64,000 bases of DNA from the NCBI GenBank assembly GCA_038049695.1, contig CP142453.1:110704501-110768500 (forward strand), given 5' to 3'. The first letter of the stretch is position 1. Every line of letters begins with the position of its first letter. A model generated the notes under the pieces. That model ran no database searches, was not told the DNA's origin, and was given only the letters and a program-made list of their open reading frames with translations. The position numbers and the translations under genes are program-made. The DNA comes from Cinnamomum chago (taxonomy: Eukaryota; Streptophyta; Magnoliopsida; Laurales; Lauraceae). Shown piece by piece: positions 46,374-56,470 of this stretch.

Positions 46374-48428
46374 CCCCCCCTCCAATTGATGCGGTGAATC
46401 AACCAGCAACAATTTGCAAACCAGGAATTCATGCCACGGTCGTGGAAGGCCCTTGGTGAAGATATCAGCAAGCTGGAACTCAGTGGAAATATGGGGAAGA
46501 GTAATGATTTTGCGATCATACTCGTCCCGAATGAAGTGACAGTCCACTTCAATATGCTTGGTTCGCTCATGAAATACAGGATTTTCAGTGATTCGAATGG
46601 CACTTATGTTGTCAGCATGAAGAGGAGTCGGTTGAGTCTGGGAGAATCCAAGCTCGGAAAGCAACCCACGTAGCCCTAGGATCTCAGAACAAGCGGAAGA
46701 CATGGCTCGGTATTCGGATTCCGTGGAAGATTTGGAGACTTTATCTTGCTTTTTACATTTCCAGGAAACCAAGGCTTCTCCCAAGTAAACACACCATCCT
46801 GTAGTAGAGCAACGTGTGTCCGGACAGCCAGCCCAATCCGCATAAGAATAAGCAGTGAGTGTAAGTGGTGTGCCAACTGGAAAGAATAAGCCGCAGGTAG
46901 AGGTACCAAGGATATATCGAATAATCCGTTTGACTGCCGCCAAATGATGATGCCGTGGGGCCGTCATAAACTGACTGACCAGATTAACAGCATAAGAGAG
47001 ATCTGGTCGAGTAATGGTTAGATAGACAAGGCTACCAACCAATCGACGATAGAATGTAGGATCAGGAAGGAGATCGCCGTCTTGTTGATGAAGCTTGGCA
47101 TTTACTTCCAACGGTGTGTCGACTGGGCTAGAATCACCGAGATCGGCGAGATCCACTAGGTCAGTAGCATATTTGTGCTGATGAAGAAACAAGCCTTTCT
47201 TTGATTGATGAACTTCCAAATCCAAGAAATAATTCAAAGGTCCCAAATCCTTCATGTGAAACTTATCTTGCAGAGAGGCCTGTATCTGTCGAATCATATC
47301 ACTGTGAGGGCCAGTAATAATGATATCATCGACATACACAAGGAGAAGTGTGGATCCTCTGGATGAATGAAGTGTGAACATCGAAGGATCATACGGGCTC
47401 TGTATGAAAGAAAGTTGAAGGAGAGTGGTTCGGAACTTGTCGAACCAAGCTCTGGGTGCCTGTTTAAGGCCATATAATGAGCGTCGTAATCGAGCAACAT
47501 CGGTCTTGGAAGAAGAAGGAATTCCATTAGAGAGACGCATGTAGACTTCCTCTTTAAGATCCCCATGAAGAAAAGCATTCTTCACATCCATCTGATATAG
47601 GGGCCATGACTGAGAGGCGGCTATTGCAAGAACTGTACGTACAATTGTCATTTTGGCCACTGGAGCAAAAGTCTCCTCATAGTCGATACCATACTCCTGC
47701 CTGTTTCCAAGTGCAACTAGACGAGCTTTGTAGCGATCCAAGGATTCATCAGACTTTAATTTCACCAAGTATACCCACTTGCATCCAATGGGTTTGACAG
47801 AGGAAGGACAGGTAACAATGTCCCATGTACGATTTGTTTGAAGAGCAGTAAGTTCTTCGTGCGTAGCCTGTTTCCAACAATCATGCTGCACTGCCTGAGA
47901 GTACGAGTTAGGAATAGAAATAGAAGACAAAGTGGTTAATAATGAAGCATGAGTAAAGCCATATCGATCAGGTGGCTTTATGTGGCGAATGGATCGGCGA
48001 AGAGCAAAAGGCTCCGGAGGTGGATCAGGTGCAGGAGCAGGAGCAGTCAGGGTAGGCGTAGCGAGAGACCCTGAGGCAGGATCACCTGTAACATTCCGTC
48101 GTTTATACACAAAATCCGGCTTAAAACGAGTAACAGGTGGAGGCATTGTATCTGAAAATGATGGTAAAAAAGGGAACGAGACAGAGTCATTTGAATCACC
48201 ATGCCTTGGAAAGAAATATTGATTTTCAAAAAACACGACATTGCGAGACACTCGAATTCTTTTGGCTTTAGAATCATAACATAGATAGCCTTTTTTATTA
48301 AGAGCATAACCAAGAAAGGCACAGATGGAGGATTGAGCTGTTAACTTAGTGCGCTCAGTGGGAGGAAGAAGAACAAAACAAACACACCCAAAAGGACGAA
48401 GATGATCAGAGTGGATTATTGTGCTCAA
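46368..48428 (-). CDS. copia pol 3' part: integrase end, reverse transcriptase, RNase H
   Basis: An uninterrupted 686-codon frame. It opens in the integrase end (HLRPFGCVCFV), then has reverse transcriptase (MDVKNAFLHGDL, LVYVDDIIITG) and RNase H (YADWAG, SSTESEYR, ADNISAI). One base has been lost before the usual stop, so the frame runs on through the purine tract and stops at the TAA inside the LTR start (TGTTAA). The region upstream of 48428 is gypsy LTR, so the start is not a true one. RNase H has Tyr in place of the Asp found in relatives (SYADWAG for SDADWAG). Confidence 0.92.
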   Translation of the reverse strand: MSTIIHSDHLRPFGCVCFVLLPPTERTKLTAQSSICAFLGYALNKKGYLCYDSKAKRIRVSRNVVFFENQYFFPRHGDSNDSVSFPFLPSFSDTMPPPVTRFKPDFVYKRRNVTGDPASGSLATPTLTAPAPAPDPPPEPFALRRSIRHIKPPDRYGFTHASLLTTLSSISIPNSYSQAVQHDCWKQATHEELTALQTNRTWDIVTCPSSVKPIGCKWVYLVKLKSDESLDRYKARLVALGNRQEYGIDYEETFAPVAKMTIVRTVLAIAASQSWPLYQMDVKNAFLHGDLKEEVYMRLSNGIPSSSKTDVARLRRSLYGLKQAPRAWFDKFRTTLLQLSFIQSPYDPSMFTLHSSRGSTLLLVYVDDIIITGPHSDMIRQIQASLQDKFHMKDLGPLNYFLDLEVHQSKKGLFLHQHKYATDLVDLADLGDSSPVDTPLEVNAKLHQQDGDLLPDPTFYRRLVGSLVYLTITRPDLSYAVNLVSQFMTAPRHHHLAAVKRIIRYILGTSTCGLFFPVGTPLTLTAYSYADWAGCPDTRCSTTGWCVYLGEALVSWKCKKQDKVSKSSTESEYRAMSSACSEILGLRGLLSELGFSQTQPTPLHADNISAIRITENPVFHERTKHIEVDCHFIRDEYDRKIITLPHISTEFQLADIFTKGLPRPWHEFLVCKLLLVDSPHQLEGGC

Positions 48429-49155
48429 TTATATTATTTCATGTTCATATCCTGGATGTTATGTGTTTGTGAGATATTGTGCACTGGGTCCCAGGCGTGG
48501 GATGTTGGACTTAGTGTCCGGGCCGTTGTAGCGGCTGGTCCTCAGTGGACGAGGGTGGTCATTGAGTTGGCTGGTCCTTAGTGGACGTGTCTGATGAGAC
48601 AGGGTCATGGTGACCGGTATACATGTATACAATGGGCCTTTGAGGCGTAGTAATGTGCATGGGCACGGATATGTATATGGATGTACTTTTGATAGTATTA
48701 AATATATTGATTCAAATATGTTGATCATGTGATATTATGGTTTATGCTGCTTGTGTAATTAGGAAAATTCTTTCACCAGTGATACTGATGTGGTGTTGCC
48801 CCCTTCAGGTAATTTTGTTGCGAGTGGGGCAGAATAGAACGACGTTCAGCACATAGATTTTGGCTTGCGTGGCTGAAGAGAGAGAACGAGAAACATTCAA
48901 ATAATTGATAAAAGGATTAGCTTTTGTTTAGTAATTTATATAATGTTTTAGTTCATTATTGATTTGAATCAGAACGTAGGAATTTGGATCATTCAGAGAT
49001 TATTGATATTGTTTGACTTTTATAATTTAATTGGAATTATAGTTTGATTTAAATGCCAAATCTCTTATGTGAACTATTTGATAAATGTATCGTAAACGTT
49101 GCTAAGTTATCACGATCCGGATATCCGACAGGGCCTTGGAATTTGGGTCGTGACA
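48429..49155 (+). repeat. gypsy LTR piece, plus orientation
   Basis: It matches, inverted, the 3' third of the LTRs at 3086 and 37769 (CTTAGTGTCCGGGCCG, the GGTCATGGTGACCGGTATAC block, end GGGTCGTGACA). It has lost its 5' part at the junction with copia near 48424. It is in the opposite orientation to the gypsy LTR at 37769, so the two are not simple partners. Confidence 0.88.
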
Positions 49156-49310
49156 AGATGGGCAAAAGAGGACAAGTATTGACTTTAAAGATCCCTTGCC
49201 TATGAAGACTATCCAGATAAGAGTGCGGCCAATACAAGGATACCATCCAAAAGCAATCACTTGAGGTGGCACTTGAATCTCCAAATGCGAGCTAGTGGAG
49301 GACACTTCCT
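49156..49310 (-). pseudogene. LINE scrap (zinc-binding RT tail)
   Basis: The minus strand reads VPPQVIAFGWYPCIGRT and related words, the zinc-binding region after LINE reverse transcriptase. It was probably the insertion site of the gypsy LTR. Confidence 0.6.
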
Positions 49311-49542
49311 TTGTCTAACAATTCTTGATAAAAAGATCTATCAATTCTTGATAAAAAAGATGCAACAGAGATCCTCCGTTCCCACGATTTTACCTAGATT
49401 TGCTGATTTTTCTTCCTTGGAAGTAGTAGAAACACCATCAAGCATGACCAAAAGATTTTGATACTGTATCATTTCCTCTGAGATTTCTACAAAAAGTGAG
49501 CCCCCACACAATCCGGTTACCAACCTTGGAGAGGGTGTTACC
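49311..49542. other. unassigned sequence left of copia
   Basis: Nothing is recognised. The last five bases, TTACC, form the left target duplication. Confidence 0.5.
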
Positions 49543-49808
49543 TGTTAAACAGGCCCAAGGCCCAAAGCCCATTAGTAGTCAAATCCCTTATCTCACGTGG
49601 AATTGATTTGGGTCAATATTGAGAATTGTTGTAATTAGTTGATTTCCTAACTTAGGTTGATGATTGATATAATTAGATTGTTTTCCTTTCTTAGAGCCTT
49701 AATTAAAGGCATGTAATTACCTATATAATGATGTACAGTCTTCATAGAAAAACACAGAATAATAGTTTCTCAAGAGTATTCAGAACTCTTTCAATCGTGA
49801 GTTTGTCA
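49543..49808 (+). repeat. 5' LTR of copia 49543 (30 bp shorter)
   Basis: TGTTAAACAGG...TTTGTCA. The missing 30 bp lies after GTCAATATTGAG and is bordered by AGA in the full copy, consistent with a small post-insertion deletion. Confidence 0.95.
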
Positions 49809-50481
49809 TGGTATCAGAGCAAGGCTCAAGGAAGTCTTGATTCTAGAGATCTTCATTGTATCAAGGGATTAAGGATAGAGAGAATAAGTTAGTACTGCAG
49901 AAATAGATCCAGGATTTTTTTTCTCCATCACAGATCACCCCTGCTCACCTCAGATCATCTCCGATCCATCGTGGCCCACTTCAGATTATCATCCACTCAT
50001 CTGCGGAAACAGCCCAGACTGGTCGCAGGTATTTATCAGGAATTCTAGTGATTTTTCCAGATTTTTTCTCTCATCAGAAGTTGGCCATCTTCTATTTTCA
50101 AGGTTTTTCACTTTTTGTCCACGAGATTCCATCTCAGCCGTCCAGAATCTCTGATCTTGATCAGATTTGAGAAGCGCTTCCTCCATCAGTTGCGGAAATT
50201 GGACCTCCTATCATCCCTTGGATCTGATCTGTCCATAGATCATCTGGTGGGGCCCACGTGGAGTTTTACACACTGACGACTTGGCCGTTTTTGCTCCCGT
50301 ATTGTCCTGTTCATAGTTCTGTTGTTCTGTACTGTTTTTGCTGCTGCTGAGATTAATCTTGTTTACTGTAGAAGACAGAATACAAGGCTGCCTTATATCA
50401 GTCCTCTGATATTGACTCAGGACCATCAAATTTTGCTAAGTTCTCACTTGTTGTTTCACTGTTTCACAATATACAGCTGAG

Positions 50482-53400
50482 ATGGACAAATCTGAGATCA
50501 CTTTGATCAAATTTACTGGAAAGAATTATCCTGCCTGGTCTTTCCAATTTCAAACATATCTCGAAGCAAAGGAATTATGGGGTTTTGTTTCTGGCACGGA
50601 CCCTAAACCCACTGAGGATGAGAAGAAAATCTCCTCTTGGTATACTAAAGATGCCAAAATCAAATCCTGGATTCTGGGATCCGTTGAGCCTCATCTGATA
50701 ATGAATCTCAAGCCTTACCCCACTTCCAAAGCCATGTGGGGCTATTTGAAGAAAATATACCATCAAGATAACTCTGCCAGACAATTCCATCTTGAATGTG
50801 CAATTGCTGAATATACACAAGGGAATTTGTCCGTACAAGACTACTATTCTGGTTTCCGTACACTATGGTCAGAATACGATAGTATTAAGTATGCAGATGT
50901 GGCTGACGATGTGTTGACCGTTATTCAAGACCTTCAGGCCTCTAGTCAGCGAGATCAGTTTTTGATGAAACTGCGGAATGAATTTGAAAGTGTCCGGTCT
51001 GCTCTAATGAATCGGACACCACTACCTTCATTAGATGTCTGCTTGAATGAGCTTTTACGCGAAGAACAGCGTCTTATGACCTCGGCTCATATTGCTCAAC
51101 AGAAGACTGATGCCTATTCAGTCGCGTTCTCGGCCAATAAAACTTCTCAGCCTCCGCCTCGAGACTTGAGCAAAACCCAATGCTACAGCTGTCAGAAATT
51201 TGGGCACCTTGCCTCTCAGTGTAAACAGAAAGTCTGCAGTTACTGTAAACGGTCGGGACATATCATCTCTGAATGTCGTCGTCGTCCACCACGTCCATCA
51301 ACACAGTATCAGACTTCACAGTCTCCGACTCCACACGCATATGTGGCTTCCTCAGTTATGCCTGCTCCTTCATCTGTCTCACAGCCTGGGCCCTCCTCAT
51401 CTCTCACTCCTGAAATAGTTCAACAAATGATTATCAATGCCCTATCTGCTGTTGGTCTCTCAGGTAAGTCACCTTCATCTTCTACTTGGTTCATTGATTC
51501 TGGGGCATCTAATCATATGACACATTCCACCACCCCCTTCTCCACTATGACAAGTGACAATGGTCCTCTTCAAATTCAAACTGCTGCCGGTGAACATGTT
51601 CCCATTACTGCTGTTGGTGATATCCCTGGTCCCATCCCATTGATAAATGTTTATCTTTGCCCTAATTTAACTTCCAACTTATTGTCTGTAGGACAACTTG
51701 TTGAAAATAATTGCAATGTTTCTTTCTCTTCTTCTGGTTGTGTTGTGCAGGATCAGATGTCCGGGAAGGAGATCGCGAGAGGACCTAAGTGTGGGCGCTT
51801 GTTTCCACTGGATTTTTTTCACAATTCTAGGAATCTTTTTGCCAATAATGTATTTTGTTTTTCTCTTAGAGATAATTGCCGATTGTGGCATAATCGTCTA
51901 GGACATCCAAATTCAAAGGCTTTCTCTCTTATGTTAAATTCTGGTTTATTAAATAAATCTCCTGGTTTCTCTTCTTGTGTGCCTTTTGACTGTGCTACTT
52001 GTAAAATGGGGAAGAGCAAAACTCTTCCGTTTCCTCATTCCACTTCACACACCTCTAAGTGCTTTGATTTAGTTCATAGTGATGTATGGGGGATTGCTCC
52101 AGCTCTTTCCCATGCTCACTACAAATATTTTGTGACTTTCATTGATGACTTCAGTCGGTTTACATGGGTCTACTTTCTCCATTCCAAATCTGATGTTTTC
52201 TTTGTTTTTAAAATTTTCTTGGCTTATGTTGAAAATCAATTTTCCACCTGCATTAAAATCTTACGATCTGATTCTGGCGGGGAATACATGTCCTCTGATT
52301 TTCAACAGTTTTTGCAACAAAAAGGCATTATTTCTCAAAAATCTTGTCCTTATACTCCCCAGCAAAATGGAATCGCTGAAAGGAAAAATCGACATCTCCT
52401 TGATGTCACACGTTCCCTTCTTCTGGAGTCCTCCGTTCCTACTCGTTTTTGGGTTGAGGCACTGGCTACAGCCGCTCATCTTATCAATCGCATGCCATCA
52501 CCCTCCATTGAGAATCAAAGCCCATATTACCGTTTGTACCAAACCGATCCATCCTATGCGGATCTTCATGTTTTTGGCTGCACTTGTTTTGTGCACTTGC
52601 CTCCTTCTGAGAGGACAAAACTCACAGCACAATCAGCTCAGTGTGTGTTTTTAGGTTATGCACCCTTCCAGAAAGGGTTCCTTTGTTATGACCCTCACAT
52701 TCGTCGTGTCCATACCTCTAGGAATGTTGTTTTCTTTGAACATCAGTATTTTTTTCAAAAACACATTGACCCTCCTGACTTGTCTTTTGTGTCCTTACCT
52801 GGTTTTTCTGACGACACGTCAGTTGTTCGTTTTAATCCCAATTTTGTGTATCACAGACGGAACAGCACAGCGCCTACCAGGGATCCCCCTCCTGTTCTTC
52901 CTCCGGCATCTGATCCAACACCGGCAGTTGCTCCTTCCAGCCATTCTTCATTGCGTCGCTCCACTCGGATTTCAGTCCCACCATCCCGTTATGGGTTCTC
53001 CCATACTTCCTTAATGGCCACTTTATCTTCCTCTTCCATTCCCCAATCCTATTCTCAGGCTGTGCAGGACCCATGTTGGAACAAGGCTATGCAAGAGGAA
53101 TTGGAGGCGTTAGCGCAAAATCATACGTGGGATATTGTCCCATCTCCTGTGGGTGTCAAACCTATTGGCTGTAAGTGGGTATTTTCTCTCAAGTTAAACT
53201 CTGATGGCTCTTTAGATCGATATAAGGCGCGTCTTGTCGCTCTTGGAAATCGGCAGGAATATGGCATTGATTATGATGAGACTTTTGCTCCGGTTGCCAA
53301 GATGACCACCGTCCGCGCTATTCTTGCTATTGCTGCATCTCAGTCTTGGCCTCTCTATCAAATGGATGTCAAAAATGCATTTCTCCATGGTGATCTAAAA

Positions 53401-54111
53401 GAAGATGTTTATATGCGCCTACCTCCGGGCTGCTCATCTGGGGCTGGTATGGTTGCCAAACTACGTCGCTCCCTCTATGGTCTGAAACAAGCTCCTCGCG
53501 CATGGTTTGAGAAATTTCAGGCTGCTCTTCTACGATTGGAGTTTCATCCAAGTCCATATGATCCTTCTATGTTCTTACATCGTGCTCCATCCGGGATCAC
53601 CGTACTTCTTGTCTATGTGGATGACATCGTCATTACTGGTCCTAATGCAACCATGATTCAGAAGCTTCAAGCGTCTCTTCGTCAGACTTTTCACATGAAG
53701 GATCTCGGCCCCCTACACTATTTTCTCGGTCTTGAAGTTCATCAATCGACTCAGGGTATAGTTCTAAATCAACACAAATACATTGTTGATCTCATTGCCT
53801 TGGCTGGTCTTACTGCTTCAGCTCCTGTAGATACGCCGGTCGAATTGAATGTCAAACTCAGTCGCGAGGAGGGCGATCTTCTTTCCGATCCTACTGCCTA
53901 TCGCCAATTAGTTGGCAGCTTGATCTACCTCACGATCACTCGTCCTGATATATCTTATGCAGTCAACCTGATGAGTCAGTTTATGACTGCTCCTCGTCAC
54001 CTTCATCTGGCTGCTGTTCGCCGCATCATTCGCTATCTTCTCCGCACACCGACTCGTGGGTTGTTCTTTCCATCCAACAATCCTCTCTCTCAAAGCTTAT
54101 TCCGATGCTGA
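50482..54111 (+). CDS. copia gag-pol polyprotein (1209 codons, ends at a frameshift)
   Basis: Order: gag core (residues 1-230), two zinc knuckles (about 234-265: CYSCQKFGHLASQC, CSYCKRSGHIISEC), protease (WFIDSGASNHMT, Asp about 339), integrase zinc region (WHNRLGHPN, about 468) and core (HSDVWG, RSDSGGEY, GIAERKNRH), reverse transcriptase (MDVKNAFLHGDL, then YVDD at about 1046), and the start of the RNase H region. Loss of two bases near 54090 (CTCTCTCTC where the sister copy has CTCTATCTCTC) shifts the frame and ends the protein at 54109-54111. Confidence 0.95.
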   Translation: MDKSEITLIKFTGKNYPAWSFQFQTYLEAKELWGFVSGTDPKPTEDEKKISSWYTKDAKIKSWILGSVEPHLIMNLKPYPTSKAMWGYLKKIYHQDNSARQFHLECAIAEYTQGNLSVQDYYSGFRTLWSEYDSIKYADVADDVLTVIQDLQASSQRDQFLMKLRNEFESVRSALMNRTPLPSLDVCLNELLREEQRLMTSAHIAQQKTDAYSVAFSANKTSQPPPRDLSKTQCYSCQKFGHLASQCKQKVCSYCKRSGHIISECRRRPPRPSTQYQTSQSPTPHAYVASSVMPAPSSVSQPGPSSSLTPEIVQQMIINALSAVGLSGKSPSSSTWFIDSGASNHMTHSTTPFSTMTSDNGPLQIQTAAGEHVPITAVGDIPGPIPLINVYLCPNLTSNLLSVGQLVENNCNVSFSSSGCVVQDQMSGKEIARGPKCGRLFPLDFFHNSRNLFANNVFCFSLRDNCRLWHNRLGHPNSKAFSLMLNSGLLNKSPGFSSCVPFDCATCKMGKSKTLPFPHSTSHTSKCFDLVHSDVWGIAPALSHAHYKYFVTFIDDFSRFTWVYFLHSKSDVFFVFKIFLAYVENQFSTCIKILRSDSGGEYMSSDFQQFLQQKGIISQKSCPYTPQQNGIAERKNRHLLDVTRSLLLESSVPTRFWVEALATAAHLINRMPSPSIENQSPYYRLYQTDPSYADLHVFGCTCFVHLPPSERTKLTAQSAQCVFLGYAPFQKGFLCYDPHIRRVHTSRNVVFFEHQYFFQKHIDPPDLSFVSLPGFSDDTSVVRFNPNFVYHRRNSTAPTRDPPPVLPPASDPTPAVAPSSHSSLRRSTRISVPPSRYGFSHTSLMATLSSSSIPQSYSQAVQDPCWNKAMQEELEALAQNHTWDIVPSPVGVKPIGCKWVFSLKLNSDGSLDRYKARLVALGNRQEYGIDYDETFAPVAKMTTVRAILAIAASQSWPLYQMDVKNAFLHGDLKEDVYMRLPPGCSSGAGMVAKLRRSLYGLKQAPRAWFEKFQAALLRLEFHPSPYDPSMFLHRAPSGITVLLVYVDDIVITGPNATMIQKLQASLRQTFHMKDLGPLHYFLGLEVHQSTQGIVLNQHKYIVDLIALAGLTASAPVDTPVELNVKLSREEGDLLSDPTAYRQLVGSLIYLTITRPDISYAVNLMSQFMTAPRHLHLAAVRRIIRYLLRTPTRGLFFPSNNPLSQSLFRC

Positions 54112-54568
54112 TTGGGCTGGTTGTCCGGATACTCGCCGATCGACGACAGGATGGTGCATGTTTTTGGGTGATAGTCTCATTTCTTGGAAATGCAAGAAAC
54201 ATGAAAAAGTCTCTAAATCCTCTACCGAGGCCGAGTACCGAGCCATGTCTGCTGCCTGCTCCGAAATTCTTTGGCTCCGTGGTCTGCTCTCTGACATTGG
54301 TTTTCCAGCAGAAGGACCTACCCCTCTCTATGCTGATAATACAAGTGCAATTCGGATTACTGAAAATCCGATTTTTCATGAACGCACTAAACATATTGAG
54401 GTTGATTGTCACTTCATACGTGATGAGTTTAAACGTGATGTCATCAGCCTTCCGCATGTCTCCACTGAACTTCAAATTGCTGATATTCTTACCAAAGGTC
54501 TTCCACGACCACGCCATCAGTTCTTGGTTGACAAATTGATGCTTGTTGATTCTCCCGCATCAATTTGA
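54056..54568 (+). pseudogene. copia RNase H, displaced by frameshift
   Basis: The shifted frame carries DADWAGCPDTRRSTTG, SSTEAEYRAM, ADNTSAI and the family C-terminus DSPASI, ending at 54566-54568. It is complete but not in frame with the rest of pol. Confidence 0.92.
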
Positions 54569-54575
54569 GGGGGGG

Positions 54576-54871
54576 TGTTAAACAGGCCCAAGGCCCAAAG
54601 CCCATTAGTAGTCAAATCCCTTATCTCACGTGGAATTGATTTGGGTCAATATTGAGACAACTGTAGTTTTCCTAACTTAGAATAGAAATTGTTGTAATTA
54701 GTTGATTTCCTAACTTAGGTTGATGATTGATATAATTAGATTGTTTTCCTTTCTTAGAGCCTTAATTAAAGGCATGTAATTACCTATATAATGATGTACA
54801 GTCTTCATAGAAAAACACAGAATAATAGTTTCTCAAGAGTATTCAGAACTCTTTCAATCGTGAGTTTGTCA
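54576..54871 (+). repeat. 3' LTR of copia 49543
   Basis: 296 bp, directly after the polypurine tract, followed by TTACC. Confidence 0.95.
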
Positions 54872-54876
54872 TTACC

Positions 54877-55224
54877 AACCACAGCTTGCTTATCTTGCGC
54901 ACGACAACAAAGCTCTGGAAACCTATGATCCTTGGATACGTCAAAATAGTCAATGTATCGTGTCTTTTTGTATCCGATACTTCATTTTTTTTTTTTTTTA
55001 TGTAAAATCCATGTCCTTGCCGTGTCCATGGCTTGTCCTGACTGTATGTGGACATCATTGTAGGAAATTAATCAGCTAATAGTCTGGCACCCAGCCATAC
55101 ATCTAGCCAGAAAAGCTACTATCGCCAAGGCCAACCCTGAATATGATATTGTCCACGAAATTCTCCCAAACTGCCAAACAAACTTTCTAGAAAGCTGAAT
55201 TAAGAGTAATTGGAGAAGGTCCCA
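54877..55224. other. unassigned sequence right of copia
   Basis: It contains a T tract near 54980-54995. No feature is recognised. Confidence 0.45.
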
Positions 55225-56470
55225 TCTATGTGGACTTCAAAATTCTTCCTTTTTGTTTTCTCTTTGGCTCAAGGGGCTTTTGTTCATGGGAGACAGATTC
55301 TCGATGGTGTTCTTGTTGCCAATGAATGCATCCACTCTAGATACAGAAGCAAGAAACCGGGTTTGCTTTGCAAGTTGGATCCTTAGAAGGCTTGTGACAA
55401 AGTCAATTGAGATTTCCTTCAGTTCGTCATGGGGTGTATGGGTTTTGGCCTTAAGTGGAGATAAGTGGAGAGGATGGATTAAGGAGTGTGCTTCCTCTGT
55501 TTTCTTCTCAGTTCTCATTAATGGTTCCCTTAAATGCTTCTTCCCTGCTTAATGGGGTTTATGTCAAGGTGATCCTCTTTCCCCTTTTCTCATTGTTCTA
55601 GTAAGGGAAGCTCTTAGTAGGATGATCGGCGCTGCGGGGCATGCTGGTCTCATCTCTGGGTTCAAGCCTGCAAGGAATGCACTTTCCATTAACCACCTAT
55701 AGTTTGCGGATGACATTCTCATTTTCTATGAGGATTTGGAGAACCAGATTAAAAATGTGAAAGCAACAATTCTTTGCTTTGTGGCAGTTATTGGGTTGTG
55801 GATTGGCTTCTCCAAAAGAGAGCTCATTGGAATTTGTGTGGAATTAGAGCGTCTTTAAGGGTTAGCAAATATTATGGGTTGCAAATCTAGCACCTTCCCT
55901 ATGACTGGTCTTCCTCTATGCACTGGAAGGGCTTCTAAATTTCTTTGGAATCCAGTAATTGAAAGAATGGAAAAAAGGTTGTCGACTGGATATCTAGGCA
56001 CTTATCCTTAGGGGGCTGCATAACCCTTATAAAGTTGGCTTTATCTAATCTTCCTATATATTTCCTCTCTCTCTTTAAATGCCCAACAGGGGTAGCCTTG
56101 CAAATTGAGAGATTTTAGCTTGATTTCCTATGGCACGGGAAGGGAGATAAATGGAAGTTTCATCTTATGGCTTGGAATTTAGTTAGTAAATCCAAGAAGG
56201 TAGGCGGCTTGGGTTTCAGACCTATTCCAGAGATGAATCAAGCTTTTTTAGGGTATTGGCTTTGGAGGCTTGGGGACGAATGGATGATCATGATGGTCTT
56301 TGGAAGCAGATTATCACCGCTAAGTATGGGTTTGGAAGGAATGGGTGGGATCTTCCAATTGTCCATCCTCATTGATCTGGCGCTCTTTCTGTCAAGGAAG
56401 CCTTTCTTTTAAACATCAGATTTCACATTGGCACTGGCGAGCATATCGAATCTAGTTGGATACCTGGGTG
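55225..56470 (+). pseudogene. LINE ORF2, reverse transcriptase part
   Basis: Broken frames hold L1-type reverse transcriptase motifs in order: AFVHGRQILDGVLVANE (about 55270-55325), GDPLSPFL (about 55572), the catalytic FADDILIF (about 55707) and downstream thumb-region words (LPLCTGRASKFLW). There are several stops. The frame continues at 59744 after the solo LTR. Confidence 0.85.

Larger units (their letters stand above)
49543..54871 (+). mobile_element. Ty1/copia element, nearly complete, very young
   Basis: The element is flanked by TTACC (49538-49542 and 54872-54876). The 5' LTR is 49543-49808 (266 bp) and the 3' LTR 54576-54871 (296 bp). They are identical except for a 30-bp loss in the 5' copy. 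Primer site TGGTATCAGAGC at 49809; polypurine tract GAGGGGGGG before 54576. One long gag-pol frame is broken only by a 2-base loss before RNase H. It is the same family as 19796-23930. Confidence 0.97.

Noticed and set aside
37769..49155. One intact gypsy element bounded by LTRs at 37769 and 48429
   Set aside because: The two LTRs are in opposite orientation and the second is a fragment, so they cannot be the ends of one insertion.
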